64,000 bases of DNA from UBA2334 sp964396895 (GTDB taxonomy: Bacteria > Pseudomonadota > Gammaproteobacteria > Burkholderiales > Burkholderiaceae_C), in NCBI GenBank assembly GCA_964396895.1, contig CAYNGJ010000005.1, forward strand, positions 135,068 through 199,067, written 5' to 3'. How positions within the stretch are numbered: position 1 is the stretch's first letter; each line of letters opens with the position of its first letter. Positions 21,656-30,055 of this stretch are shown in pieces. The position numbers were made by a program, and so were the translations under genes. The notes under the pieces were generated by a model, which was given only the letters and a program-made list of their open reading frames with translations, was not told the origin of the DNA and ran no database searches.

Positions 21656-21814
21656 GGGTATTCCTTTTTCGGTGGGTGGCGTCAAGGGCCACGACTACCG
21701 CCAAGGCAACGCTGGACCGTGGTATCCACCCGTGAACAACTCTGAACCCATGATACCCGCCGTGCGCTGGGGGATGGGGACAGCGCTGTCTGGGGCGCAT
21801 GGTAGATTCAACAC
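21656..21814. promoter_or_regulatory. Divergent intergenic region, lapA-like / hisI
   Basis: 159 bases between two genes that start in opposite directions. It must hold the promoter of the minus-strand gene and probably a secondary promoter for hisI-hisE and the genes after them, since the his operon is split here. I see no convincing -35/-10 pair or operator. Confidence 0.45.
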
Positions 21815-22204
21815 ATGAACTGGTTAGATCAAGTGAAATGGGACGCGCAAGGGCTGGTGCCCGTGATCGCCCAAGAGGCCAGCACCGGTGACGTGCTGAT
21901 GTTTGCCTGGATGAACCGCGAGGCCCTGTCTCAGACAGCCGCCTTGGGCCGGGCGGTGTACTTCAGCCGTTCGCGCGGCAAGCTGTGGTTCAAGGGGGAA
22001 GAGTCTGGCCACGTGCAGACCGTGCACGACATCCGCCTCGATTGCGACAACGACGTGGTGCTGCTCAAGGTCACCCAACTGGGCCACGAACCCGGCATTG
22101 CCTGTCACACCGGGCGTCACAGCTGTTTCTACCAAGCTTGGCGCGACGGTCAGTGGCTGGCCACCGACCCCGTGCTCAAAGACCCTGAACACATCTACCA
22201 ATGA
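21815..22204 (+). CDS. hisI: Phosphoribosyl-AMP cyclohydrolase
   Basis: Opens the purine ring of PR-AMP in histidine synthesis. The protein has 129 residues and is the single-function form, separate from hisE. Metal and zinc ligands are visible in LDCDNDVVLLKV and in CHTGRHSCFYQ near residues 93-104. Another family motif is AWMNREAL. The hisE start follows 28 bases after the stop. Confidence 0.95.
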   Translation: MNWLDQVKWDAQGLVPVIAQEASTGDVLMFAWMNREALSQTAALGRAVYFSRSRGKLWFKGEESGHVQTVHDIRLDCDNDVVLLKVTQLGHEPGIACHTGRHSCFYQAWRDGQWLATDPVLKDPEHIYQ

Positions 22205-22232
22205 GAAAGTGCCGCTGTTCGGCCCCTCAGAC

Positions 22233-22631
22233 ATGACCCATCCCGCTTCGAATGTCCCCGCCTCATTGACCGAGGTTGACGCACTGGACCGCCTGGCCCA
22301 GGTGATTGAAAGCCGCAAGCCGACCAATGGCGGCGACCCTGACAAGAGCTACGTGGCCCGGCTGCTGCACAAGGGCCCAGATGCTTTCCTGAAAAAAATC
22401 GGCGAAGAGGCCACGGAGGTGGTCATGGCTGCCAAGGACTTGGACCACGGTGGCAGCCCGCAGTCACTGGTGGGCGAGGTGGCTGATCTGTGGTTTCACA
22501 GCATGGTTGCACTGGCTCACTATGGCTTGACCCCTGCCGACGTGGTGGCCGAGTTGGTGCGCCGGGAGGGCCTGGGTGGTCTAGAAGAAAAGGCCTTGCG
22601 CAAGGCCAAGGCCCGGGCGGGTGAAATCTGA
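22233..22631 (+). CDS. hisE: Phosphoribosyl-ATP pyrophosphatase
   Basis: Removes pyrophosphate from PR-ATP, the second step of histidine synthesis. The protein has 132 residues, an all-alpha MazG-like fold. It contains SYVARLLHKGPDAFLKKIGEEATE, the usual metal-binding E-E-x-x-E helix, and LVGEVADLWFHSMVALAHYG. I start at ATG 22233; an open frame continues upstream through hisI but has no better start. The next gene begins 37 bases on. Confidence 0.94.
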   Translation: MTHPASNVPASLTEVDALDRLAQVIESRKPTNGGDPDKSYVARLLHKGPDAFLKKIGEEATEVVMAAKDLDHGGSPQSLVGEVADLWFHSMVALAHYGLTPADVVAELVRREGLGGLEEKALRKAKARAGEI

Positions 22632-22668
22632 GCGAACTGGGCCATCGCGGTCCCTGAAAGGTGAGGAC

Positions 22669-23037
22669 ATGAACGACGAACTCGACCGGCTCAAGGCCCT
22701 CAATACAGTGGGCGTCATCAGCTATGTGTTGCACCTCATTGTGGCCGTCGCGGGTGTGGTGCCCGGTGCCCAGATGGGTGTGACCCTGCTGCTGGTGGCC
22801 CTGGTGATAGATCTCATCAAACGCCCCGATGCCGTTGGGACCTGGCACGAGAGCCATTTTGACTGGCGCTTGCGCACACTGCTGATCGCGGGTGTGCTCT
22901 ACCTCGTGACCGTGCCCTTGTGGTTGCTCTTTCTGTTGCCAGGCATGGTGGCCTGGTGGCTCATTTCCTTCTGGTTTTTGTACCGGATCATCAAAGGCAT
23001 GGTGCGCATGAACGCGGGCCAAGTCATGGAGCGTTGA
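22669..23037 (+). CDS. Small membrane protein (DUF4870-like)
   Basis: Unknown function. The protein has 122 residues with three to four hydrophobic segments (about 15-35, 40-52, 75-95 and 95-110) and the stretch DLIKRPDAVGTWHESHFDW between them. I start at ATG 22669, preceded by AAAGGTGAGG. A gene of this kind commonly lies between hisE and the HIT-protein gene in Burkholderiales. It ends three bases before the HIT gene. Confidence 0.75.
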   Translation: MNDELDRLKALNTVGVISYVLHLIVAVAGVVPGAQMGVTLLLVALVIDLIKRPDAVGTWHESHFDWRLRTLLIAGVLYLVTVPLWLLFLLPGMVAWWLISFWFLYRIIKGMVRMNAGQVMER

Positions 23038-23040
23038 CGC

Positions 23041-23400
23041 ATGTCCTCTCAAGAGAATTGTCTGTTTTGCAAAATTGTCGCGGGGCAAATCCCCAGCCGC
23101 AAAGTCTATGAAGACGATCACATCTTCGCGTTTCACGACATTCACCCGTGGGCGCCGGTGCATTTCCTGATGGTGCCCAAGCTGCACATTCCCTCGCTGG
23201 CCCAGGCGGGTGCGGCGCACGAGGGCCTGCTGGGACGCATGTTGGTGCTGGCTCCGCGTCTGGCGTTGGAGCAAGGGTGTAGGCCCTATCCAGAGGGTGG
23301 TTTTCGCGTGGTCACCAACACAGGCGCCGAAGGCGGACAAGAGGTTCACCACCTGCACATCCATGTCATGGGTGGGCCTCGTCCCTGGCTGAAAGGCTGA
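23041..23400 (+). CDS. hinT: HIT-family purine nucleoside phosphoramidase
   Basis: Histidine-triad hydrolase of the HinT branch, expected to cleave AMP-linked phosphoramidates. The protein has 119 residues, an N-terminal CLFCKIVAGQIP and the C-terminal triad HHLHIHVMGG. It is packed three bases after the membrane-protein gene and sits upstream of tatA, a typical betaproteobacterial order. Confidence 0.93.
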   Translation: MSSQENCLFCKIVAGQIPSRKVYEDDHIFAFHDIHPWAPVHFLMVPKLHIPSLAQAGAAHEGLLGRMLVLAPRLALEQGCRPYPEGGFRVVTNTGAEGGQEVHHLHIHVMGGPRPWLKG

Positions 23401-23522
23401 TGCGATGGCGCTTGGCGCCGGTGTCGGGTCAACTTTCCTGCGCGGGCAATGAACCAAGCCCAGCGCTTAGAATCCCAAGCAGTTCACCCCTGGGTGTATG
23501 GCACATTTACAAGGAGTTTTTC

Positions 23523-23768
23523 ATGGGCAGTCTTTCGATTTGGCACTGGTTGATCGTGCTGTTGGTCGTGGTGTTGGTCTTTGGCACCAAGAAACTCAAG
23601 AACATCGGCTCTGACCTGGGTGGTGCGGTCAAAGGCTTCAAAGATGGCATGAAGGAAGGTGGCGCTGCCGCCGAAGAGGGGGCTGCGGCATCTGCGCCCA
23701 AGCCACAGGTGGCCCAGTCTGCGGCAGAAAAAACCACCATTGACGTCGAAGCCAAAACCAAAAGCTGA
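23523..23768 (+). CDS. tatA: Sec-independent translocase protein TatA
   Basis: Pore-forming subunit of the twin-arginine translocase. The protein has 81 residues: an N-terminal membrane helix (about 5-20), the FGTKKLKNIGSDLGGAVKGF amphipathic hinge region, then a Glu/Ala-rich tail. AAGGAG lies at good distance before ATG 23523. The 122-base gap upstream may carry a promoter, but none is convincing. Confidence 0.95.
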   Translation: MGSLSIWHWLIVLLVVVLVFGTKKLKNIGSDLGGAVKGFKDGMKEGGAAAEEGAAASAPKPQVAQSAAEKTTIDVEAKTKS

Positions 23769-23815
23769 TGGCGCACACGGTGCTGTCGTTGTCTGCTGCC
23801 GAGGGTGCCTGACGC

Positions 23816-24313
23816 ATGATTGATCTGGGTATTTCCAAGCTGGCGCTCATCGGCGTGGTGGCGTTGGTGGTGATAGGGCCTGAAAAATTGCCCAAGGTGG
23901 CCCGCACGGTGGGGGCATTGCTGGGCAAAGCGCAACGGTACGTGTCCGATGTGAAGGCCGAGGTCAGCCGCTCCATCGAACTGGAAGAGCTCAAGAAAAT
24001 GAAAGAGTCCATGGAGGGCGCGGCCAAAGACGTCGAATCTTCCATGCAGACCACGGCGTCCGATTTCGAAAAATCCTGGGCCGACGCCACCTCCGAATAC
24101 AACTCGGTGCCTTCCCTGGGCAGCAACGACGCGTTGTCCGAGCTGGGCGAGCCTTTTGTGCCAGATTACAAGCACCCTGGCAAAAAGTGGCGCGTCAAGC
24201 AGGCGGCCATGCCCCAGTGGTACAAATCGCGCAGTGGGGTGCGCACGCGTGTGCAGTCCGGCGCGGCGCGCGTGGCCCGTTTTCGGCCAAAACCCCGTTC
24301 TAGCGCGAGTTGA
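23816..24313 (+). CDS. tatB: Sec-independent translocase protein TatB
   Basis: Forms the Tat substrate receptor with TatC. The protein has 165 residues, beginning MIDLGISKLALIGVVALVVIGPEKLPKVART, with one membrane helix and the conserved Glu and GPEKLP hinge. A long amphipathic coiled stretch follows (about 35-90). The tail is basic and rich in Arg. tatC starts three bases after its stop. Confidence 0.95.
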   Translation: MIDLGISKLALIGVVALVVIGPEKLPKVARTVGALLGKAQRYVSDVKAEVSRSIELEELKKMKESMEGAAKDVESSMQTTASDFEKSWADATSEYNSVPSLGSNDALSELGEPFVPDYKHPGKKWRVKQAAMPQWYKSRSGVRTRVQSGAARVARFRPKPRSSAS

Positions 24314-24316
24314 TCC

Positions 24317-25099
24317 ATGTCTGATCCGAACACAGGGGCCCCCGACGAAATGGCGGGCACCGAGCAGCCTTTCGTCCAACACCTCATCGAGCTGCGTGAC
24401 CGCCTGATCTACAGCGTCATCGGTGTGGCCCTTTGCATGGGGGCGTTGGCCATCTGGCCAGGGCCATCGGGTCTGATTGACCTGATTGCCGTGCCCATCC
24501 GCGCCCACATGCCCCCCGATGCCAAGCTGATTGCTGTGGGCGTGTTTTCGCCGTTTTTCATTCCACTCAAGGTGCTGATGATGGCCGGTGTGCTGCTGGC
24601 CTTGCCTTGGCTGATGTACCAGGCATGGGCCTTTGTCGCCCCCGGGCTGTACAGCCATGAAAAACACTTTGCACTGCCGCTGATTGTGTTTGGCAGCATC
24701 CTGGCTTACGGCGGCATCGCGTTCGTCCAGTTTTTTGTGCTGGACAAGATGTTCGGCTTCATCCAGAACTTCACCCCGGAGAGTGTGGCCGCCACACCCG
24801 ACATTGCGTCGTACGTCGAGGCCATCCTGTCGCTGTACCTGGCCTTTGGCATGGCGTTTCAGGTGCCGATTGTGGTCATGCTGCTGGCACGCTTCAACCT
24901 GGTGACGGTGGAAAAACTCAAGGATTTCCGTGGCTACTTTGTGGTGCTGTCGTTTGTGATTGCGGCGGTGGTGACACCTCCCGACGTCATTTCCCAGCTC
25001 GCTTTGGCAGTACCCATGTGCATCCTCTACGAGTTGGGCATTCTGGGTGCACGCTACATGCACCAAAACAAGCCACCGGAAGAGACAGCCGCCGACTGA
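24317..25099 (+). CDS. tatC: Sec-independent translocase protein TatC
   Basis: Core receptor for twin-arginine signal peptides. The protein has 260 residues and six hydrophobic segments. The N-terminal FVQHLIELRDRL motif and the conserved periplasmic and cytoplasmic loops (LPWLMYQAWAFVAPGLY; FRGYFVVLSFVIAAVVTPPDVISQ) are present. It ends the plus-strand his-tat block and faces a convergent protease gene 46 bases away. Confidence 0.96.
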   Translation: MSDPNTGAPDEMAGTEQPFVQHLIELRDRLIYSVIGVALCMGALAIWPGPSGLIDLIAVPIRAHMPPDAKLIAVGVFSPFFIPLKVLMMAGVLLALPWLMYQAWAFVAPGLYSHEKHFALPLIVFGSILAYGGIAFVQFFVLDKMFGFIQNFTPESVAATPDIASYVEAILSLYLAFGMAFQVPIVVMLLARFNLVTVEKLKDFRGYFVVLSFVIAAVVTPPDVISQLALAVPMCILYELGILGARYMHQNKPPEETAAD

Positions 25100-25145
25100 C
25101 TCTGGGGCCGGTCAGTGGGTAGCGCTGCTGGGGAGGTCGGAGTGG

Positions 25146-26288
25146 TCACTGCCGTTGCCGCACCGCCGTGCGGCGGCCCGGCACGACGGTGAGGGTGGAC
25201 GGCACCTGTCGGCGAACAATGTTCAGCGTGGCTTTTTCCCCTGGCTTCAGGCTGGCGACTTGGCTCAGCAACTCGGGCACGGTGTTCACTGCGCGGTCAT
25301 TGACGGCCAGAATCAAATCGCCGGGGCGTAACCCGGCTTGTGCAGCTGGTCCGTTCTGCAGCACGCCGGTGATGACCACCCCCTTGCCCTGAGCCACACC
25401 AAAGGTTTCGGCCAGTTCCGAGCTGAGTTCGCGGGGTTCAACCCCAATCCAACCCCGTGTCACCTGGCCGTCTTGCACGATGGACTCCATGACCGAGCGG
25501 GCGGTGGATGTCGGAATGGCGAAACCAATGCCCATGGATCCGCCCGAGCGGGAGTAGATGGCGGTGTTGATGCCCACCAAGTGGCCGTTCACGTCCACCA
25601 GTGCGCCACCCGAGTTGCCTGGGTTGATGGCGGCGTCGGTTTGAATGAAATTTTCGAAGGTGTTGATGCCCAACTGTGACCGGCCCAATGCGCTCACGAT
25701 GCCACTGGTGACCGTTTTGCCCACGCCAAAAGGGTTGCCCACGGCCAATACGGGGTCGCCCACCTCCAGCGCGTCGGAGTTGCCCAGGGTGATGGTCGTG
25801 AGGCCGCTGAGGTTCACCTTCAGCACGGCCAGATCGGTCTCGGGGTCGGTGCCGATCACGTTGGCCTTGATGACGCGGCCATCGTTGAGCATGACCTCGA
25901 TGTCGTCAGCGCCCTCGATCACGTGGTTGTTGGTCAGTATGTAGCCTTCGGGGCTGACCACCACGCCCGAGCCCAGGCCAGACTGGGGCTGGGTCTGGCC
26001 CTGGTCGCCAAAAAAGAAGCGAAACCACGGGTCCATGTTTTGTGGGTTGCGCTGCGGTGCGGTGCTGGTGCTGATGCTCACCACCGCCGCCGATGCCACC
26101 TGCGCTGCGTGTCGGAAAGAGATGCCATTTGCTGCCGAGCCAACGTCGGCGGGCGCCTCCAGAATGGGGACCACCGATGCCAGACGCGGTCGCCGATCCA
26201 GCCACTGGGGCTTGAGGGTGGCCACCACAAAGTACATGGCCAGCAGCACGGTGACTGCTTGGGAAAACAAAGTCCAGATTTTTCTCAT
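25146..26288 (-). CDS. Membrane-anchored HtrA-type serine protease (DegS/AlgW-like)
   Basis: Periplasmic trypsin-like protease expected to sense envelope stress. The protein has 380 residues. I start at the MRKIWTLFSQAV methionine, and the frame is open upstream. One N-terminal membrane helix (about 8-25) anchors it. The catalytic triad is His122 (TNNHVIEGAD), Asp152 (TDLAVLKV) and Ser226 (NPGNSGGAL). One PDZ domain fills the C-terminus. A single PDZ and an uncleaved anchor favour DegS/AlgW over DegP. No anti-sigma genes are nearby. Confidence 0.9.
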   Translation of the reverse strand: MRKIWTLFSQAVTVLLAMYFVVATLKPQWLDRRPRLASVVPILEAPADVGSAANGISFRHAAQVASAAVVSISTSTAPQRNPQNMDPWFRFFFGDQGQTQPQSGLGSGVVVSPEGYILTNNHVIEGADDIEVMLNDGRVIKANVIGTDPETDLAVLKVNLSGLTTITLGNSDALEVGDPVLAVGNPFGVGKTVTSGIVSALGRSQLGINTFENFIQTDAAINPGNSGGALVDVNGHLVGINTAIYSRSGGSMGIGFAIPTSTARSVMESIVQDGQVTRGWIGVEPRELSSELAETFGVAQGKGVVITGVLQNGPAAQAGLRPGDLILAVNDRAVNTVPELLSQVASLKPGEKATLNIVRRQVPSTLTVVPGRRTAVRQRQ

Positions 26289-26393
26289 GGCAGACGGCCC
26301 CCGGGTTGCGGAGGAAGGGATAAACAAGTGGCGTTGTGACCCGGCTGTCGGTGGCACGGCACGCCCTTTTAGGTGATGCCACAGTGTGCCATT

Positions 26394-27299
26394 TCAATGT
26401 GGGTGTCGTGCAAACAGCCTTGAGCGGCGGGCCTGGCGCAGTTCGTGGGCCGACAACCAGCCAGCCAAGGCCCCACACACCGTGATCAGCCCGATGCCGG
26501 CCCACTCCAGCGCCCCAGGCACGTGTTCAAACACCAGCCAACCCGCCAGCATGGCAAAACCGATTTGCGTGTAGAGGTAGGGGCTGAGGGCACTGGCTGG
26601 CGCACGGCCGTAGGCGAGGATGAGCAGGAAATGTCCCACGGTGCCCATGAGGCCCACCAGGCACAGTTGCATCACCGTGGTGGATTGGGTGAGCGGGGTC
26701 CACACCCACGGCACCACGCAGCTCATGGCCAGCGCGCCCACCCAGCCGGTGTAGAAGTGCATGGTCATGGGGTCCTCCGTGCGGGCCAAGCGGCTGGTCA
26801 GGATTTGAAACGCGGCGTAGGTGGCCACCATCAGCAATGGGAGCAGGGTGACCCAGCCGGACAATTCGCCACCGGGCCGGACAATGAGCATGGCCCCGCC
26901 AAAACCGCCCGCCACCAGCACCCACCGCAGCGGCGTCACCTTTTCTTTCAGGAAAAGCGCCGCCATGAGGGTGACCGCCAAGGGGGTGAGCATGACGATG
27001 GCGGTGAATTCACCCACGGGCATCAGGCTCACGCTCCAAAAGCTCAACATGCTCACCGTCAGCAGCAGCAGGCCACGCAGCAGTTGGAAACGCGGGTGGG
27101 CGGTCTGCCACAGGCGCCGCCCCCGCAGGGGCAGCATGGCAGCCGTGACCACCACAGCCTGAAACATGTAGCGAAACCACACGGCCACCATCACTGGCAC
27201 CGTGGCGCTCACCCACTTGGCCGTGCTGTCCAGCACCGCAAAGCAGGCCACGGCGGCGATGGCCAAGGCAATGCCCTGGAGCGTGCGAACAGGTTGCAT
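26394..27299 (-). CDS. EamA/DMT-family transporter
   Basis: Drug/metabolite transporter superfamily protein with 301 residues and about ten hydrophobic segments in two EamA repeats. I start at MQPVRTLQGIALAIAAVACF; the frame is open upstream into the neighbouring gene. The substrate cannot be told from sequence. It follows the PHP gene by 89 bases on the same strand. Confidence 0.85.
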   Translation of the reverse strand: MQPVRTLQGIALAIAAVACFAVLDSTAKWVSATVPVMVAVWFRYMFQAVVVTAAMLPLRGRRLWQTAHPRFQLLRGLLLLTVSMLSFWSVSLMPVGEFTAIVMLTPLAVTLMAALFLKEKVTPLRWVLVAGGFGGAMLIVRPGGELSGWVTLLPLLMVATYAAFQILTSRLARTEDPMTMHFYTGWVGALAMSCVVPWVWTPLTQSTTVMQLCLVGLMGTVGHFLLILAYGRAPASALSPYLYTQIGFAMLAGWLVFEHVPGALEWAGIGLITVCGALAGWLSAHELRQARRSRLFARHPH

Positions 27300-27388
27300 G
27301 GGGCTGAAGGAGGGCAGTCGGATGATGGGAGAGGCACCAAGCGCGGACAAGGCCCCGTCCGCAGGGACAAACCGCGCTGGTTGGCGCC

Positions 27389-28249
27389 TCAAGGCGCGTG
27401 GATGCGGTCGGCCAGCAGCGCCCACACGGGGGTGAGTCGGGCTTCCAGGGGGGGGAGCTCGCCCAGGTCGCAGTGGCTTTCGCTGGGGCTGTGGAAGTCG
27501 CTGCCGCGAGAGGCGGCCAGGTCGAATTCCAGTGCCAGGTCGGCATAGCGGATGAATTCGGCGGGCGTGTGGCTGCCTGTGACCACCTCGACCCCTTGCC
27601 CGCCGTGCGCCTTGAACTCGGAGAACAAGGCGTATTCCTCGGTGGGGGTGAAATCGTAGCGGGCGGGGTGGGCCACCACGGCCATGCCACCGGCTTCCCG
27701 TATCCAGCGGATGGCGTCTCCCAGCTTGGCCCAGCGGTGCGGCACAAAACCAGGCTTGCCTTCGGTCAGGTACTTGCGGAACACCTCGGAGGTGTCCTGG
27801 CAGACACCGGTTTCCACCAGAAAGCGGGCAAAGTGCGTGCGCGAAATCAGTTCTGGGTTGCCGGCGTACACCAGTGCACCCTCGAACGCGCCGGCGATGC
27901 CCACGGCCGCCAGTTGCTCGGCCATGTCTTTGGCGCGCTGGTCACGGCCGCCCCGCGTGGCCTTCAGCCCCTGCACCAGGGCGGGGTGGTCGGGGTCAAA
28001 GCCCAAACCCACGATGTGCACGGTGGTGTGCGCGAAAGTGACTGAAATCTCAGTCCCTGTGAGGTAGGACATGCCCACCGACCGGGCCGCCGCCAGCGCA
28101 CGGTGCTGGCCCCCGATTTCGTCGTGGTCCGTCAATGACCACAGGTCAACGCCATTGGCCTTGGCCCGGCTGGCCAGTGCTTCTGGCGTGAGCGTGCCGT
28201 CTGACACCACAGAGTGGCAATGGAGGTCGGCGTTCAAGGTGGTGCTCAT
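27389..28249 (-). CDS. PHP-domain phosphoesterase (RnmA/YciV-like)
   Basis: The PHP metal-dependent hydrolase of the YciV/TrpH group is thought to act on 3',5'-nucleoside bisphosphates or short RNAs. The protein has 286 residues. PHP motifs seen are ADLHCHSVVSDG at residues 7-18, LTDHDEIGG, TGTEISV and VVAHPARY, ending with SDFHSPSE. It sits just downstream of recJ (45 bases), so the two may be co-transcribed. Confidence 0.87.
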   Translation of the reverse strand: MSTTLNADLHCHSVVSDGTLTPEALASRAKANGVDLWSLTDHDEIGGQHRALAAARSVGMSYLTGTEISVTFAHTTVHIVGLGFDPDHPALVQGLKATRGGRDQRAKDMAEQLAAVGIAGAFEGALVYAGNPELISRTHFARFLVETGVCQDTSEVFRKYLTEGKPGFVPHRWAKLGDAIRWIREAGGMAVVAHPARYDFTPTEEYALFSEFKAHGGQGVEVVTGSHTPAEFIRYADLALEFDLAASRGSDFHSPSESHCDLGELPPLEARLTPVWALLADRIHAP

Positions 28250-28294
28250 CGGTCAATTTTAGGCGGTGCATCGCCGGCTGCGGTGCCTGCAGGT

Positions 28295-30055
28295 CTACAG
28301 CTCCGCGCCCTCCACCAAAAACCGCACCCGGCGCTGGCCCTGCCACTCGTCCGCATCGAGTCGGAAGGCGAGCTTCACCCGGGCGGGCAGGGGCTCGGTG
28401 TGGCTGAACCAGATGCCGTCCACCGCGTCGCCCTGGTGTTTGAGCTTGAGTTGCAGGTGCTTCTCGCCCACCAGGCGCTGGCTGACCACCTCCAGTACCT
28501 CGGCAAACACGGGCGGGGCAAAGCCCTGTCCCCACACCTCTTTGTGCAGGGTGTCCACCACGTCCGGCCGCCTGTAGGCCTTGTCCAGCGGGCCGTCGGT
28601 TTCCAGGCGGCGGGTCAGGGTGGCGGCGTCCAGTTGTTCGTGGGCGACTTGTTGCAAGGCGGCCTCGAACTCGTCCAGCCGGTCGGCGTCGATGGTGCAG
28701 CCCGCCGCCATGGCGTGGCCGCCAAAGCGCAGCAGCACGCCGGGGCAGCGTTTGGTCACCAGGTCCAGCGCGTCGCGCAGGTGAAACCCGGGGATGCTGC
28801 GGCCCGAGCCTTTGAGTTCGTTGTCTTTGCCATCGGCCTGGCTCATGGCAAACACGAAGGTGGGCCGGTGGAGCTTGTCTTTCAGGCGCGAGGCGACGAT
28901 GCCCACCACGCCCTCGTGAAAGTCGGGGTCGAACACGCACAGCGCCGGGGGTGGCTCCTCCGACTCGTCCAGCATGGCGTCGGCCAGTTGCAGGGCTTGT
29001 TCGCGCATGTCGCCTTCCAGGGCTTTTCGCTCACGGTTGATGCCGTCCAGTGTGCGCGCCAGTTCCTGGGCGCGGGTGGGGTCGTCGGTGGTCAGGCATT
29101 CAATGCCCAGCGTCATGTCCGACAGGCGGCCCGCCGCATTCAGGCGCGGCCCCACGGCAAAGCCGAAGTCGAAGGCGGTGGCCGCCTCGGGTTGGCGGCT
29201 GGCCACGGCAAACAGCGCGGCCAATCCGACGGGCAGGGCACCGGCGCGCACGCGCTTCAAGCCCTGGGCCACCAGGCGGCGGTTGTTGGCATCGAGCTTG
29301 ACCACGTCGGCCACGGTGCCCAGCGCCACCAGGGGCAGCAGGCTGTCCACTTTGGGTTGGCTTTTGGCGTCGAACACGCCGCGTGCGCGCAGCTCGGCGC
29401 GCAGGGCCAGCAGCACATAGAACATCACGCCCACTCCGGCGATGGACTTGCTTTCGAAACCGCAGCCGGGCTGGTTGGGGTTGACGATGGTGCAGTCGGC
29501 GGGCAACACCACTTGGCCGTTGACCAGGGCGGGCAGGTGGTGGTCGGTCACCAGCACCTGCAGACCCAGCTCGCGGGCGGCGCGCACGCCGTCCAAGCTG
29601 GCAATGCCGTTGTCCACCGTGACCAGCACCTGCGCACCGGTGGCCGCCACCCGTTGCGCGATGCTGGGGGTGAGACCGTAGCCGTCGGCCACGCGGTCGG
29701 GCACCCAGTAGCCGATCAGACCGGGTTCGGGGGCCTGGCCTTGGTGGGTGGCCCAGGCGGTCTGCAACATGCGCAGACCGCGCAGGCCCACGGCGCAGGC
29801 GGTGGCGCCATCGCAGTCGTAGTCGGCCACGATGCACAGGCGCAGGCGCTGTGCCAGGGCATCGGCCAGCAGGCGGGCGGCGGCATCGGCGTGCGTGAGT
29901 GTGGCGGGGGGCAGCAGGCGGGCCAGGCTGTCGTCGAGTTCGTCGGTGTGGGCCATGCCACGGGCGGCAAACAGGCGCGCCAGCAGGGGGTGCACACCGG
30001 CTTGTTCCAGTGCCCACTGGGCGCGGGGGGGCGCGGATCGGTCAATGATTTTCAT
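28295..30055 (-). CDS. recJ: Single-stranded-DNA-specific exonuclease RecJ
   Basis: 5'-3' exonuclease used in RecF-type recombination and repair. The protein has 586 residues, starting MKIIDRSAPP at 30055. DHH-phosphatase motifs are visible: VADYDCDGATA (Asp78, 80, 82), TVDNGIAS and VTDHHLPA. A DHHA1 and OB-like C-terminal region follows, with SGRSIPGFHLRDAL and RFGGHAMAAG. Its start codon lies at the edge of an AT-rich repeat island and overlaps the rpfE-like stop (ATGA). Confidence 0.95.
   Translation of the reverse strand: MKIIDRSAPPRAQWALEQAGVHPLLARLFAARGMAHTDELDDSLARLLPPATLTHADAAARLLADALAQRLRLCIVADYDCDGATACAVGLRGLRMLQTAWATHQGQAPEPGLIGYWVPDRVADGYGLTPSIAQRVAATGAQVLVTVDNGIASLDGVRAARELGLQVLVTDHHLPALVNGQVVLPADCTIVNPNQPGCGFESKSIAGVGVMFYVLLALRAELRARGVFDAKSQPKVDSLLPLVALGTVADVVKLDANNRRLVAQGLKRVRAGALPVGLAALFAVASRQPEAATAFDFGFAVGPRLNAAGRLSDMTLGIECLTTDDPTRAQELARTLDGINRERKALEGDMREQALQLADAMLDESEEPPPALCVFDPDFHEGVVGIVASRLKDKLHRPTFVFAMSQADGKDNELKGSGRSIPGFHLRDALDLVTKRCPGVLLRFGGHAMAAGCTIDADRLDEFEAALQQVAHEQLDAATLTRRLETDGPLDKAYRRPDVVDTLHKEVWGQGFAPPVFAEVLEVVSQRLVGEKHLQLKLKHQGDAVDGIWFSHTEPLPARVKLAFRLDADEWQGQRRVRFLVEGAEL

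Noticed and set aside
25095..25116. ACTGAC...GTCAGT hairpin between tatC and the protease gene
   Set aside because: Short stem with a ten-base loop and no T run. It overlaps the tatC stop.
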